Positions 18,809-26,833 of a DNA stretch of 64,000 nucleotides are shown here, piece after piece (position 1 is the stretch's first letter; the number at the start of each line of letters is the position of its first letter). The DNA lies in contig NZ_CP028960.1 of the NCBI RefSeq assembly GCF_003071365.1, positions 1,426,001 through 1,490,000 of the forward strand, written 5' to 3'. Made by a program: the position numbers and the translations under genes. The DNA is from Methyloceanibacter sp. wino2 (GTDB lineage Bacteria > Pseudomonadota > Alphaproteobacteria > Rhizobiales > Methyloligellaceae). The notes under the pieces were generated by a model. The model was given only the letters and a program-made list of their open reading frames with translations. It did no database searches and had not been told where the DNA came from.

Positions 18809-19126
18809 ATGAGACCATGTCGAAGCAGAAGTTCGTTTACCGAGGAAGCGGAGCAGAGATTGCACGCCGCGGTCGCCAAGCGGCTCACCTCGCTGAATGG
18901 AGACGAGATAGCGACACAGCACGAGACCGCGAAGCTGGAGAGCATCGTCGGGCACTTGCAGAGGCTCGGGCTAAAAGAGCATCAGATCGTCAAACACATT
19001 GAACTGATGCCGAAGCCGAAGCCGCTACCGAAGATGAAGATTGATAACCGGACGGGTAAGCCAATCGAGGTCACAAGATTGAGATCGTTCAAGAGACGTG
19101 CGTCGTCATCGTGCGCAGACGGGTGA
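18809..19126 (+). CDS. Hypothetical protein
   Basis: 105 residues from an ATG at 18809 with AGGAG about 7 bases ahead. The middle FTEEAEQRLHAAVAKRLTSL and IVGHLQRLGLKEHQIVKHIE segments are amphipathic helices, and PKPKPLPKMKIDNRTGKPI follows. An overlapping frame starting at 18769 is Arg-rich and looks like a shadow. The function is unknown. Confidence 0.5.
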   Translation: MRPCRSRSSFTEEAEQRLHAAVAKRLTSLNGDEIATQHETAKLESIVGHLQRLGLKEHQIVKHIELMPKPKPLPKMKIDNRTGKPIEVTRLRSFKRRASSSCADG

Positions 19127-19624
19127 GCAAAAGAGACGATCAAGCGCGCAAACGAGGCAATCCACATGACCGCAAAATCGCATCTCGCTTAATATGGTCA
19201 CGAGGACAGCACGCCAGCCATTCCCCCTCGCCATATCGCAATCGTGGTTCCTGTCGCTGTCGCAATCGTGGTACCGGCCATATGCAGCGAATGGGTATAT
19301 GCCGTTAGTTTATGCGCTACCTACCGAAACCCAGTAGTAGGCACATGCTGTCAGTTTATGGGTGCACCCCTTGGATCGTGGTGATGGGTACCCCACAAGC
19401 AAACCCCTCCCTGCATCGAATTAGTTGATGCACGCGCGCAGCATCCACGAGTAACGCGTCGAAACGCCTACGATGGACAATTGCGCATGTGGATGTGATT
19501 TCGTTTCACGTCCCATTCCCCCGGACACCCTTCTAAACAGGTAGGTACTCACCAAAGGGATTGCGTCCCTGCAAGGTCAATGCAATTTCGCTGCCTCGAA
19601 CAGGCCGTTTTCGAGCGTGTGGTG
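19127..19624. other. Repeat-bearing gap before terS (candidate packaging, replication or control site)
   Basis: No convincing gene lies here. TCGCAATCGTGGT occurs twice (19236-19248 and 19260-19272, 24 bases apart), with its core ATCGTGGT a third time at 19375-19382. ATGCYGTYAGTTTATGSG occurs twice (19299-19316 and 19345-19362, 46 bases apart). In many phages cos/pac or operator repeats lie directly before terS, so this is a reasonable place for such a site, but its role is inferred. Confidence 0.45.
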
Positions 19625-20071
19625 ATGAGACCGAAAAAGAAGTCAGGTCGTCCAACGACCAAAGACATTGCATCCAGTAAATTGCGCACGCGGCTAAAGG
19701 CTGGCCGCGATATTCTCCCATTAGTTGACGGCCGCTCTGTTATCGCTCGCCGTTACCGCGAACTCCAAGAAGACATGGCGAATGATCTAGGCGGCTGGGA
19801 CACGCTGTCCGAAGCCCAGCGTCAGTTGGTGCGATCATGCACGGGCCTCACGATCCTGCGAGAGAACCTCGACGCCAAGTCGGTCATGGGCGAACCCGTT
19901 GATGTTGGCGACTACACCCGATTGACGGGTGCCCTTGGTCGCACGCTGCGTCTCCTCGGGATAGACCGCAAGGCCAAGGACGTGACGCCTCCCGATCCGC
20001 TCTCCTATGCGCGCCGACGCTCCCGCAATGCAGACGACATTGAGGAGGTGGACGATGAAAGCCCGTCCTAA
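19625..20071 (+). CDS. Putative terminase small subunit
   Basis: 148 residues from the ATG at 19625 (163 if the ATG at 19580 is used, which has AAGG ahead). A basic start (MRPKKKSGRP) is followed by helices around RDILPLVDGRSVIARRYREL and LSEAQRQLVRSCTGL, and by an acidic tail (DDIEEVDDESPS). This shape (basic N-terminal DNA-binding part, helical oligomerisation core, acidic C-terminus) and the position 105 bases before the large terminase support TerS. No sequence motif proves it. Confidence 0.6.
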   Translation: MRPKKKSGRPTTKDIASSKLRTRLKAGRDILPLVDGRSVIARRYRELQEDMANDLGGWDTLSEAQRQLVRSCTGLTILRENLDAKSVMGEPVDVGDYTRLTGALGRTLRLLGIDRKAKDVTPPDPLSYARRRSRNADDIEEVDDESPS

Positions 20072-20176
20072 CCGTCCTGGCGGTCGGATGCAGAGTGGTT
20101 GTTACTCCTCTGTGTGCCTCGGTACGCCTGTTGGCCAACGTCGCTGTATCGCCCTCTCACCAAGGGAGGGCTCGCG

Positions 20177-21643
20177 GTGAACATTCTCGACGCCGTAGCC
20201 GACCGCAAGGTGTTTGCGAGCCTCTTCCGTGACAAGAGCACGTGGACAGCATGGTTCGCATTCCTCGCCGCACTATTCGGGCTACCGATGGACCGCGACA
20301 TGCGGCGCATCTACAGGCAGTGCACCAACCGCAGCGACAGGCCACGTCAACAAGCACAAGAGGCATGGCTGGTCATCGGGAGACGCGGGGGCAAGTCGTT
20401 CGTGCTGGCGTTGATCGCATGCTTCCTAGCCTGCTTCCGCGATTGGCGTCCCTATCTAGGCCCCGGCGAACGTGCCACCGTGATGGTGATTGCCGCCGAC
20501 CGTAAGCAGGCCAAGACGATCATTCGATACGTCAAGGGCATCCTGCACGCCGTCCCCATGTTGAAAGCGTGTGTGGAAGGCGAGACGCAGGAGTCGGTCA
20601 ACCTCAAGCGTTCGGTGACCATCGAGGTCCACAGTTGCAGCTTCCGCACCGTCCGTGGCTACACCATCGTCGCCGCGCTATGTGACGAGATCGCGTTCTG
20701 GCGTTCCGACGACAGCGCCAATCCCGACAGTGAAGTCATTGCGGCTATCCGTCCGGCTATGGCGACCATTCCCGACGGGCTGTTGCTCTGCGCATCCTCG
20801 CCATACGCAAGACGTGGCGTCCTGTGGGACACGTATCAGCGGCACTTCGGCAAGGACGGCGACAGCGTGTTGGTGTGGCAAGCACCGACCAAGCGGATGA
20901 ACCCGGCCATCCGGCAATCGTTCCTTGACGACGAGTACGACAAGGACCCGGTCAGTGCCGCCGCCGAGTACGGTGCAGAGTTCCGCACGGACATCGAATC
21001 CTTCGTGTCCCGCGAAGCCGTAGACGCATGCGTGTCGGTCGGCGTGCACGAACGGCCTTACGACGCGCGCTTTAACTATGCCGCCTTCGTCGACCCATCC
21101 GGTGGTTCGTCCGACAGCTTCACTTTGGGTATCGGACACAACGAAGACGACCGCCGCGTCCTCGATTGTCTGCGCGAGGTGCGGCCACCGTTCTCGCCGT
21201 CCGACGTGGTTGCAGAGTTTGCCCGCACGTTGAAAGCGTACCGCATCACGAAGGTGAACGGCGACCGCTACGCCGGAGAGTGGCCCGTTGAACAGTTCGA
21301 CAAGTGCGGCATCGAGTACGTGCAGAACGCGCGTCCGAAGTCAGACATCTACCGCGATGCGCTGCCGCTGTTGAACTCGGGGCAGGTGCAGCTCCTCGAG
21401 CACAAGAAGCTATTCAACCAAATCGTCGGCCTTGAAAGACGCACGGCGCGTGGTGGCCGTGACAGCATCGACCATGCACCAGGCGCGCATGACGACTGCG
21501 CCAACGCTGCACTCGGCGTCCTCGTGGAGCTTGAACACGGCGGCTACGACATCTCCAGGATGGGCAAAGGTATGCCGAAGTTGCTCGGCGGAATCGCTGG
21601 CGATCAAGGCCTTGGTTTGGGACTCGGGAGAACGTTCAAATGA
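20177..21643 (+). CDS. Phage terminase large subunit (ATPase-nuclease)
   Basis: 488 residues from a GTG at 20177, which has AGGGAGG 7 bases ahead; the frame extends upstream without a better start. The Walker A motif GRRGGKS is at about residues 68-74, and the Walker B motif VAALCDE ends at Asp170-Glu171. Then comes an RNase H-like nuclease with FVDPSGG (Asp306), a second Asp in VNGDRYAGEW and a late HDDCANA. All the ATPase and nuclease acids needed for DNA packaging appear intact. It would cut and translocate DNA into a procapsid, but no capsid genes follow. Its stop overlaps the next ATG (ATGA). Confidence 0.87.
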   Translation: MNILDAVADRKVFASLFRDKSTWTAWFAFLAALFGLPMDRDMRRIYRQCTNRSDRPRQQAQEAWLVIGRRGGKSFVLALIACFLACFRDWRPYLGPGERATVMVIAADRKQAKTIIRYVKGILHAVPMLKACVEGETQESVNLKRSVTIEVHSCSFRTVRGYTIVAALCDEIAFWRSDDSANPDSEVIAAIRPAMATIPDGLLLCASSPYARRGVLWDTYQRHFGKDGDSVLVWQAPTKRMNPAIRQSFLDDEYDKDPVSAAAEYGAEFRTDIESFVSREAVDACVSVGVHERPYDARFNYAAFVDPSGGSSDSFTLGIGHNEDDRRVLDCLREVRPPFSPSDVVAEFARTLKAYRITKVNGDRYAGEWPVEQFDKCGIEYVQNARPKSDIYRDALPLLNSGQVQLLEHKKLFNQIVGLERRTARGGRDSIDHAPGAHDDCANAALGVLVELEHGGYDISRMGKGMPKLLGGIAGDQGLGLGLGRTFK

Positions 21644-21834
21644 CGAAACTGAATGTCGACGACAAGGTCAACGGTCATCGCATCGTGCATCTCGGACGTG
21701 ATCACCGACAGCCGCCGCCGAAGCCAAAGCCGCCGGACGAGATGAGTTACGAGCAGCAGTACGTTGCGAGACAGCTCGGTCTCATAGGCCCCGTGCACGA
21801 ACTCCTCGCGAGGAAGTCGCCCTGGCGACTGTAA
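21640..21834 (+). CDS. Small hypothetical protein coupled to the terminase
   Basis: 64 residues starting in the ATGA overlap with terL. It has a Pro/Lys-rich linker (QPPPKPKPPDE) and a C-terminal helix (YEQQYVARQLGLIG). No family recognised. The tight coupling suggests production with the terminase. Confidence 0.55.
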   Translation: MTKLNVDDKVNGHRIVHLGRDHRQPPPKPKPPDEMSYEQQYVARQLGLIGPVHELLARKSPWRL

Positions 21835-21876
21835 GGAATCCCGCGAGAGCGGGTGTTGGTTAGAAGGAGAGTAACG

Positions 21877-22167
21877 ATGGAACGGAATTGGAAAGCAAAG
21901 GACGTGGGGCCGGACGAGATTGAGGGCTCATTCGTCACGGTGCGCAGCCCGCAAGGCTCGCTGTGCGCAATCGAGGTCAAGACGGCAGACGGGTACCGCT
22001 ACTACCCGTGCCCGCATGACGAAGCGGTGATGAACGAACTCGCCGCTGAGAAAACGCCGTGGAAGCGGGCGCACGATTGGCGTCCGCATACCCTCGGTGA
22101 AGTCGCCGCACTCATCAAGCCCGCCGAGGTGGTTCACCGCCACGTCGTGGAAGTTCAACGGAGATAG
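21877..22167 (+). CDS. Hypothetical protein
   Basis: 96 residues from the ATG at 21877, with AAGGAGAG about 6 bases ahead. It looks like a small beta-rich fold (GSFVTVRSPQGSLCAIEVKT, then DGYRYYPCP). The function is unknown. It lies 42 bases after the preceding gene and 2 bases before the next. Confidence 0.55.
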   Translation: MERNWKAKDVGPDEIEGSFVTVRSPQGSLCAIEVKTADGYRYYPCPHDEAVMNELAAEKTPWKRAHDWRPHTLGEVAALIKPAEVVHRHVVEVQRR

Positions 22168-22169
22168 CT

Positions 22170-22466
22170 ATGCAGAAACACGACAACTACGAGATCGTTC
22201 TCGACGAACACGGCAACAAGGTCATGCGCGTCCGCATGACGGCGATGGACGGCGACCGTGACGGCCAGCGCATCCTTCACCGTCCCGGCGCTGTCTCGGG
22301 AGATGACATTCCCGAAGGCGTGACCGCCGCCTATGAGCAAAACGAAACTGCCCTTGCCAATGCGTGGAAGCACGGTGACGACGCACCGACCGTCCCGAAG
22401 GTAACGGGCGAACCTTACGAGGACCACCGTCTGTGGCTCTCGAATGCATGGAGGAGTAACGAGTAA
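22170..22466 (+). CDS. Hypothetical protein
   Basis: 98 residues with ACGGAGA ahead of the ATG. The N-terminus YEIVLDEHGNKVMRVRMTAMD is strand-rich and the remainder is acidic. No family recognised. Its TAA shares one base with the ATG of the following coiled-coil gene (TAATG), so the two are coupled. Confidence 0.55.
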   Translation: MQKHDNYEIVLDEHGNKVMRVRMTAMDGDRDGQRILHRPGAVSGDDIPEGVTAAYEQNETALANAWKHGDDAPTVPKVTGEPYEDHRLWLSNAWRSNE

Positions 22467-23341
22467 TGCTGCCCATCGAAGCCAAATCCAAACTGGACGA
22501 CCTCACGCAGGAAGCCGCGGACAGCGACGCGCTGCTACGGTCGATCCCCGGTCGTATCGACAACATTGGTCGCCAGATCATCCAACTGGCGCAACGCCGG
22601 AGCACGTTCGATGAACGTGACAAGCGGTACGAAGAACTGCGCCAGGAGATTGACGCCGCGCAGCGCAAGCAGGAGCATTTGCGTGAAGTCGCGGGACGGC
22701 GCAAGGCGCGTGCCGTCAACGACCTCGACACCCTCAAGGCCATCAATGTGTGGATGGCGCGGTTGCCGCAGGGGACCAAGCTCGTCTCCGTCGAGACGCC
22801 GCTTCCGAACGTCACCGACCTGCAAGCCGCAATCACGTCAACGCGTGATGAGATCGGTACTCTCAAGCAGCGCATCCGAGAGATGAAGGGCACGCACCTG
22901 CCGAAAGATGAACTGCGGGACAAGGCGGCGTACTACGTCAAGCGGTTGGGTGCGGCGGCAAAGCCGGTGCTGGAAGGTACGGCGCGGGACAAGAAGTTCG
23001 GCCTGTCGTTCGACACGCGGGACCCGCTGTCCATCGTCGCCGCCGTTGCGCCGGATACGCTCCTCGAAAGTCTGGAGCGCATGATTGACGAACAGGTGCC
23101 CGACGACGGCTTGCCCGCCGACGAGCGCAAGGCCCAGGTGGCCGAATTGGAAAGGCTGCTCCTTGAGTGTGAACGCTCCGAGGAGGCGCTTGTGATCGAA
23201 GCCCGGTCACGTGGCATGGACGTGCTGCGGCGGCCTCGCGCCGATGCACGCGCCATTCTGGGTGTCGCTGTCTCGGACAAGACGGCAGCGAAGCCGAAGC
23301 CTGTCGCGGTCGAAGAGACGCCGCTGGAGATGGCCGGATGA
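22466..23341 (+). CDS. Coiled-coil protein of unknown function
   Basis: 291 residues. Heptad-like segments cover roughly residues 10-85 (DNIGRQIIQLAQRRSTF, YEELRQEIDAAQRKQEHLRE) and 115-145 (AAITSTRDEIGTLKQRIREM). The C-terminal part has another helical pair (ERKAQVAELERLLLECERSEE). No catalytic motif was seen. In a full prophage the portal or a scaffold would be expected near here; a scaffolding-like or capsid-redirecting role is only speculation from shape and position. Confidence 0.6.
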   Translation: MLPIEAKSKLDDLTQEAADSDALLRSIPGRIDNIGRQIIQLAQRRSTFDERDKRYEELRQEIDAAQRKQEHLREVAGRRKARAVNDLDTLKAINVWMARLPQGTKLVSVETPLPNVTDLQAAITSTRDEIGTLKQRIREMKGTHLPKDELRDKAAYYVKRLGAAAKPVLEGTARDKKFGLSFDTRDPLSIVAAVAPDTLLESLERMIDEQVPDDGLPADERKAQVAELERLLLECERSEEALVIEARSRGMDVLRRPRADARAILGVAVSDKTAAKPKPVAVEETPLEMAG

Positions 23342-23460
23342 AATCGCATTCCTCGACGCCGGAGCTTGAGGAAGGCGCACGGAGCTACCTTTCACTCCTG
23401 TTGCCGACTTCTAGGAAGCGGGGTCGAGTGTCGGTGGCGGGTCGTAAGGTCCCCGCGTGA
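23338..23460 (+). CDS. Possible 40-aa protein, ATGA-coupled
   Basis: The ATG at 23338 overlaps the stop of the coiled-coil gene (ATGA) and the frame stays open for 40 codons. The product is basic (TSRKRGRVSVAGRKVPA at the end). The only support is the overlap, a geometry used several times in this element. Confidence 0.35.
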   Translation: MKSHSSTPELEEGARSYLSLLLPTSRKRGRVSVAGRKVPA

Positions 23461-23467
23461 CCGGGAC

Positions 23468-23503
23468 TGGGGTTCGGCACCTTTGCTCGGGTGTCGAACC
23501 CCA
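23468..23503 (+). other. 14-bp hairpin before the 130-aa gene
   Basis: TGGGGTTCGGCACC (23468-23481) pairs with the segment 23490-23503 over 14 base pairs, with one G-T pair and an 8-base loop. It starts 8 bases after the preceding stop and ends 21 bases before the next ATG. No T-tract follows, so it may be an RNA control element or a weak terminator. Confidence 0.45.
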
Positions 23504-23524
23504 ATTGGTTTGAAGAGGTGACGA

Positions 23525-23917
23525 ATGAGTACGCTGAACGGAACGCTCCCTCTCCTGACCGGCGCGTGCACGAATGCCGTGCCCGTCATCCCGACATTCC
23601 AGCCCGGCGCGTTTCAGTTCGGCGCGTTCCAGATGGAGCAGCCGGGCTACCTAGTCGGCGTGCTACCTCGGCTTGGCGGCGCGTTCGCATCAGTTGGTGC
23701 AGGCCCCGATGTTGAACTTCGTGGCGGCGGATCGGCGTGGTGGCTTCCGCCGCTCCCGAAGCTCGAACCTCGTTGGTGGGAGCCGCAGCCTGTCGACCCC
23801 GTCGTCGGAGAATTCGCTGCGGCGTTGCCGGTTCCCCTCGCAGCGTTTGACGATGACCTGACCGATGACGAAATCGAGGCCGCCATTCTGGCGGCGGTCA
23901 CGTCGATTGCCGCCTAG
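23525..23917 (+). CDS. Hypothetical protein
   Basis: 130 residues from an ATG with GAAGAGGTG ahead. Low in charge and rich in Pro, Gly, Trp and Phe (QPGAFQFGAFQMEQPGYLVG, then PKLEPRWWEPQPVDP), ending in an acidic helix (DDDLTDDEIEAAILAAV). No family recognised. It is the last rightward gene of the terminase cluster. Confidence 0.5.
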   Translation: MSTLNGTLPLLTGACTNAVPVIPTFQPGAFQFGAFQMEQPGYLVGVLPRLGGAFASVGAGPDVELRGGGSAWWLPPLPKLEPRWWEPQPVDPVVGEFAAALPVPLAAFDDDLTDDEIEAAILAAVTSIAA

Positions 23918-24080
23918 CTCCCCCCAATCACGGCTTGGTCAGCGCCCCGTGCAGGGTGATTTGGTTCTCTCCGGCCCTTGGTATGGACACCCCTCGAAAC
24001 CGCCCGGTAGGGGGCCCTCACCCCGTTCTGGCGGCGCCAACTAGGGCGTTCCGCGGAGTCGGATGCGTTCGGCGTGGGGA

Positions 24081-24773
24081 TCAGTCCGCATTTTCGAAGG
24101 TGATAGCGAATGGCAGGTGCAGCGTCTCTTTGTAGGCCTTCGCGAGGCCCTCTACCAGCTTGCGGTATGTTTCCGAGTCCTCAGAAGCTTCGGTGCGAAG
24201 CTGTTCGATCAGCGAGTTGACTTGTATCATTTGGGGCCTGAGCCCCGCATATTCGTCGTGAGGCAATTCAACCCAACCGCTGTCACCCTCCACGCGCACA
24301 GGAGGAACCTTGGCAATCAAGTCAAAGATGAGCCGATTGAGTGTGCTCAGTGACTCCACGAAATGGTAGTGCCGCGGCTCCAGCAGGAGCGTTTCGTTCA
24401 TCAGCTTGGCGTTCTTCAGCTCGAGCAGCGTAGCCTTCTCGTCGGGTGAAAAGTGAAAATGAGTGAGGTTGCTGGAGAACGGTTTGAAGAAACGCCACGG
24501 ATCGTCAACCAAGCCCCTTTGATTTGCCTCCGCGAACTGTTCCTCGAAAGCACGTCGTGACTGGGCGTAGTTGCCGTGCATGTCGCGCACTTTGAAGAGC
24601 AGCGATGTGGCTAATGCTTGCTTTTCGCGGAACCTATCTTCGTCGCGCTGCTTGCGCTGAGCCCTCAACGCGAGCGCTTGAGCAAAGAGTGCCATGAGGC
24701 CGCCCACGACAGCGCCTACGATCGCGGCCCAAAACTCCGTCGATACAGCGATCTGACACAATGGTTTAAACAA
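24081..24773 (-). CDS. Membrane-anchored helical protein of unknown function (cargo)
   Basis: 230 residues. One N-terminal transmembrane helix (about 13-33, FWAAIVGAVVGGLMALFAQAL) is followed by a charged helix (RAQRKQRDEDRFREKQALA) and a long helical cytoplasmic part. Base composition is visibly lower in GC than the surrounding genes. It lies 12 bases downstream of the 380-aa gene in the same direction, forming a separate leftward unit between the terminase cluster and the integrase, a place where satellites usually carry cargo. The function is unknown. Confidence 0.65.
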   Translation of the reverse strand: MFKPLCQIAVSTEFWAAIVGAVVGGLMALFAQALALRAQRKQRDEDRFREKQALATSLLFKVRDMHGNYAQSRRAFEEQFAEANQRGLVDDPWRFFKPFSSNLTHFHFSPDEKATLLELKNAKLMNETLLLEPRHYHFVESLSTLNRLIFDLIAKVPPVRVEGDSGWVELPHDEYAGLRPQMIQVNSLIEQLRTEASEDSETYRKLVEGLAKAYKETLHLPFAITFENAD

Positions 24774-24785
24774 GCCGCGCCTCCC

Positions 24786-25928
24786 CTATCCCGTGACTGC
24801 TTCTCGAAACGCCATGAACGGTTCACGCGATGGGACGCGATAATTCGAGGGGAAACGGAGCAAGATGTCATCGTCGCGGTCCGGCGCAGCTATGAACGTC
24901 CCTTGCTCAGTTCGGTAACGCGTGCCGTCTTTCGAGATGCTGTTCGCCCACTGTGCTAGCCACGATAGGTTGTGTGGTGCGAACGCTGCCGACAGCGCAT
25001 CGAGACGGTCAATCTCACCGATGACACCGTCCACGATTTCGGTAAGGCCCTTTAGCCTGTTCCGGAGCATCTCTAGGTACTCGTGGTCGTCACCCAACTG
25101 TCGGAGCCCTGAGATAGCCCGCTTCTCGTACTCGCTGACGCGCAAGCCAATTGGTTCGGTGCCTCCACCAAAGAAGTCCTGGCCTTCGAGCATGCCCAAC
25201 TGGGTTTGTATGGTCGTGTAGATGGGATTGAGTTGCTTCTTCGGCTCGTCCTTTTGGCCACCCATGGCTTGGAGATACCGCTTGGCGGCTTGGGTACGGA
25301 TAGGAGGGCCTTCTTCGTTGGCCTTCTCCGCGCGGCGCTGTTCAGCCATGAGATCGCGAACGCGTTCATCGCGGAACAACATGCCGTCGCGTTCGTAAAT
25401 CAGGTCATCGATATCCGACGCCAATCCGGGAAGGCGTCTGCGAAAATCACTCTTTAGGTTCTGGTACAGGCCAATGGCGGGCGCCTGCCTTAGCTCCGCA
25501 AGTGACGCCAGGAAATTGGGGCCAGCATCGCGGGCCGCATTGCGCCGCCTCAAATAGTAAGCCGTGTCCTTGGCGAGATCGAAGTCCTTGATGAGCAGGT
25601 CGAAGTTTACGCCCCATATCTTCCTCGCGCAGTCGCGACCTACCAGGATGCGCCTACCATCGCGGTACCTCATGACGATACCGCGTTGATGGTTGTCGTA
25701 CCGGTCGTGGACGCAGCGAACTTTTTTGTCGGTGCCGCGAAGGTCGTAGAGCATCTCCACAATGGGGATTTCTTCGGTCTCGGGACGCTCTTCCACCAAG
25801 CCGGCTAACTCTGTCGGGTTGTTGGTGGTGAACTCCGTGGCCAGCAGATCTTGTTCGGTGAGTCGTGTCCAATAGCGCTCAACCGCTTGCACTGGTAGCG
25901 CTACCTCCTCTTGGGGGTCATCGCACAT
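24786..25928 (-). CDS. Hypothetical protein with a possible Cys/His metal site (cargo)
   Basis: 380 residues. Near the N-terminus, RCVHDRYDNHQRGIV and ILVGRDCARKIWG place Cys72, His74, His80 and Cys100 where they could bind a metal ion. The rest is helical, with coiled-coil-like parts (MLRNRLKGLTEIVDGVIGEI) and a C-terminal strand region. I recognise no named family. Lower GC than its surroundings suggests a separate origin. It is probably cotranscribed with the 230-aa membrane protein downstream. Confidence 0.65.
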   Translation of the reverse strand: MCDDPQEEVALPVQAVERYWTRLTEQDLLATEFTTNNPTELAGLVEERPETEEIPIVEMLYDLRGTDKKVRCVHDRYDNHQRGIVMRYRDGRRILVGRDCARKIWGVNFDLLIKDFDLAKDTAYYLRRRNAARDAGPNFLASLAELRQAPAIGLYQNLKSDFRRRLPGLASDIDDLIYERDGMLFRDERVRDLMAEQRRAEKANEEGPPIRTQAAKRYLQAMGGQKDEPKKQLNPIYTTIQTQLGMLEGQDFFGGGTEPIGLRVSEYEKRAISGLRQLGDDHEYLEMLRNRLKGLTEIVDGVIGEIDRLDALSAAFAPHNLSWLAQWANSISKDGTRYRTEQGTFIAAPDRDDDILLRFPSNYRVPSREPFMAFREAVTG

Positions 25929-26008
25929 TCTGTGCCTCGCATGTAAGGATGTTCACTCTACGTTCTACATGCTGGTTGTGCTCAAAGCAAGAGGAAGTGG
26001 CCCTGTTA

Positions 26009-26140
26009 TCAACGAGAAAGTTCGGCGAAGAGCTGCCAGAGGATGGCCCCTCCGAACGCCATACAACCAATTAGAATTGCGACGGCTACTAGGCGCAGGT
26101 CGCGATGGAATGGCGGGTCTGGTCTGTCTTCGTTGCTCAT
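26009..26140 (-). CDS. Possible 43-aa single-pass membrane protein
   Basis: An ATG at 26140 opens 43 codons ending at the TGA (26009-26011). The product has a charged start (MSNEDRPDPPFHRD), one good transmembrane helix (LVAVAILIGCMAFGGAILW) and a short tail. No clear ribosome-binding site was found. It lies 80 bases upstream of the 380-aa gene on the same strand and could be the first gene of that unit. Confidence 0.4.
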   Translation of the reverse strand: MSNEDRPDPPFHRDLRLVAVAILIGCMAFGGAILWQLFAELSR

Positions 26141-26251
26141 GACGCCAAATTAGCACGGCGGGAGAAATCAGCGCATAGGTGAACAGGAGAGCGGTGCCGT
26201 CCTCAATTGTCGGCGCGCAGGTCTGCTTAGTTTGAGGAGGAGCTTTTGACG

Positions 26252-26779
26252 ATGCCAACACCACCAAAGGGCACGAAGCGGTACAAGGAGTGGCGGCGGC
26301 GCTATGAGCCCGAGGTGGCCAAGCTGATCATCGTGGCGGAGTCGCCGCCGATCTCCGGGCTGTATCTATACAATCCCGATGGAAGCGTGAGTGAGCCACT
26401 GTTCGCCGCGTTGATGAAGGCGCTCGGACTTTCGCCGACCACGAAGGCGTCCGGGCTGCGCGCATTGCAGCAACGAGGCTGGGTGCTGGTCGACAGCACA
26501 TACGAACCCGTGAATGAACTATCCGGCACGGCGCGCAACGCTGTCATTCGCCGGGACTACCCGCTGCTTCGTGACGACCTCGCGGGACTAACACAGGGTC
26601 GGGCGGTGCCCCTCGTGCTCATCAAGGCCAATGTGTGTCGGCTTCTGGAGTCGAGCCTCGTCGCGGATGGCTTCCACGTGCTCAACGGTGGTCGAAAGAT
26701 CTACTTTCCTGCGAACGGGTGGCAGGGCGATTTTCAACGCCAGTTCGCTGACGTCTTGAGGTCGGCAGAGACCGAATAG
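26252..26779 (+). CDS. Hypothetical protein, weak resemblance to uracil-DNA-glycosylase-like proteins
   Basis: 175 residues from the ATG at 26252 (a TTG at 26246 is nearer to the GAGGAGG at 26234-26240). The motif LIIVAESPPISGLYLYN near the N-terminus resembles the first active-site loop of UDG-superfamily-like proteins of unknown role. The rest includes VLIKANVCRLLESSLVADGF. The assignment to that superfamily is tentative. It stands alone, facing the convergent integrase gene. Confidence 0.6.
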   Translation: MPTPPKGTKRYKEWRRRYEPEVAKLIIVAESPPISGLYLYNPDGSVSEPLFAALMKALGLSPTTKASGLRALQQRGWVLVDSTYEPVNELSGTARNAVIRRDYPLLRDDLAGLTQGRAVPLVLIKANVCRLLESSLVADGFHVLNGGRKIYFPANGWQGDFQRQFADVLRSAETE

Positions 26780-26833
26780 AACGGCACGCAAGCTGAGGCG
26801 GTGCCAATCGAGGTGCCGCCTTTCGTGTCTCCG

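Noticed and set aside
18769-19002. 77-codon frame beginning MIARTPPSR
   Set aside because: It overlaps the better frame at 18809, is Arg/Ala-rich, and loses its protein-like character where the other frame has clear helices.
24786-25928. Assigning the 380-aa cargo protein to a known defence system
   Set aside because: The possible Cys/His site is suggestive but no NTPase, nuclease, TIR, protease or other effector motif was visible, so it is left as unknown.
25965-26267. 100-codon frame on the minus strand beside the cargo unit
   Set aside because: Its composition is poor and it overlaps the start of the 175-aa gene; the 43-codon frame at 26009-26140 in another phase has a far better protein pattern.
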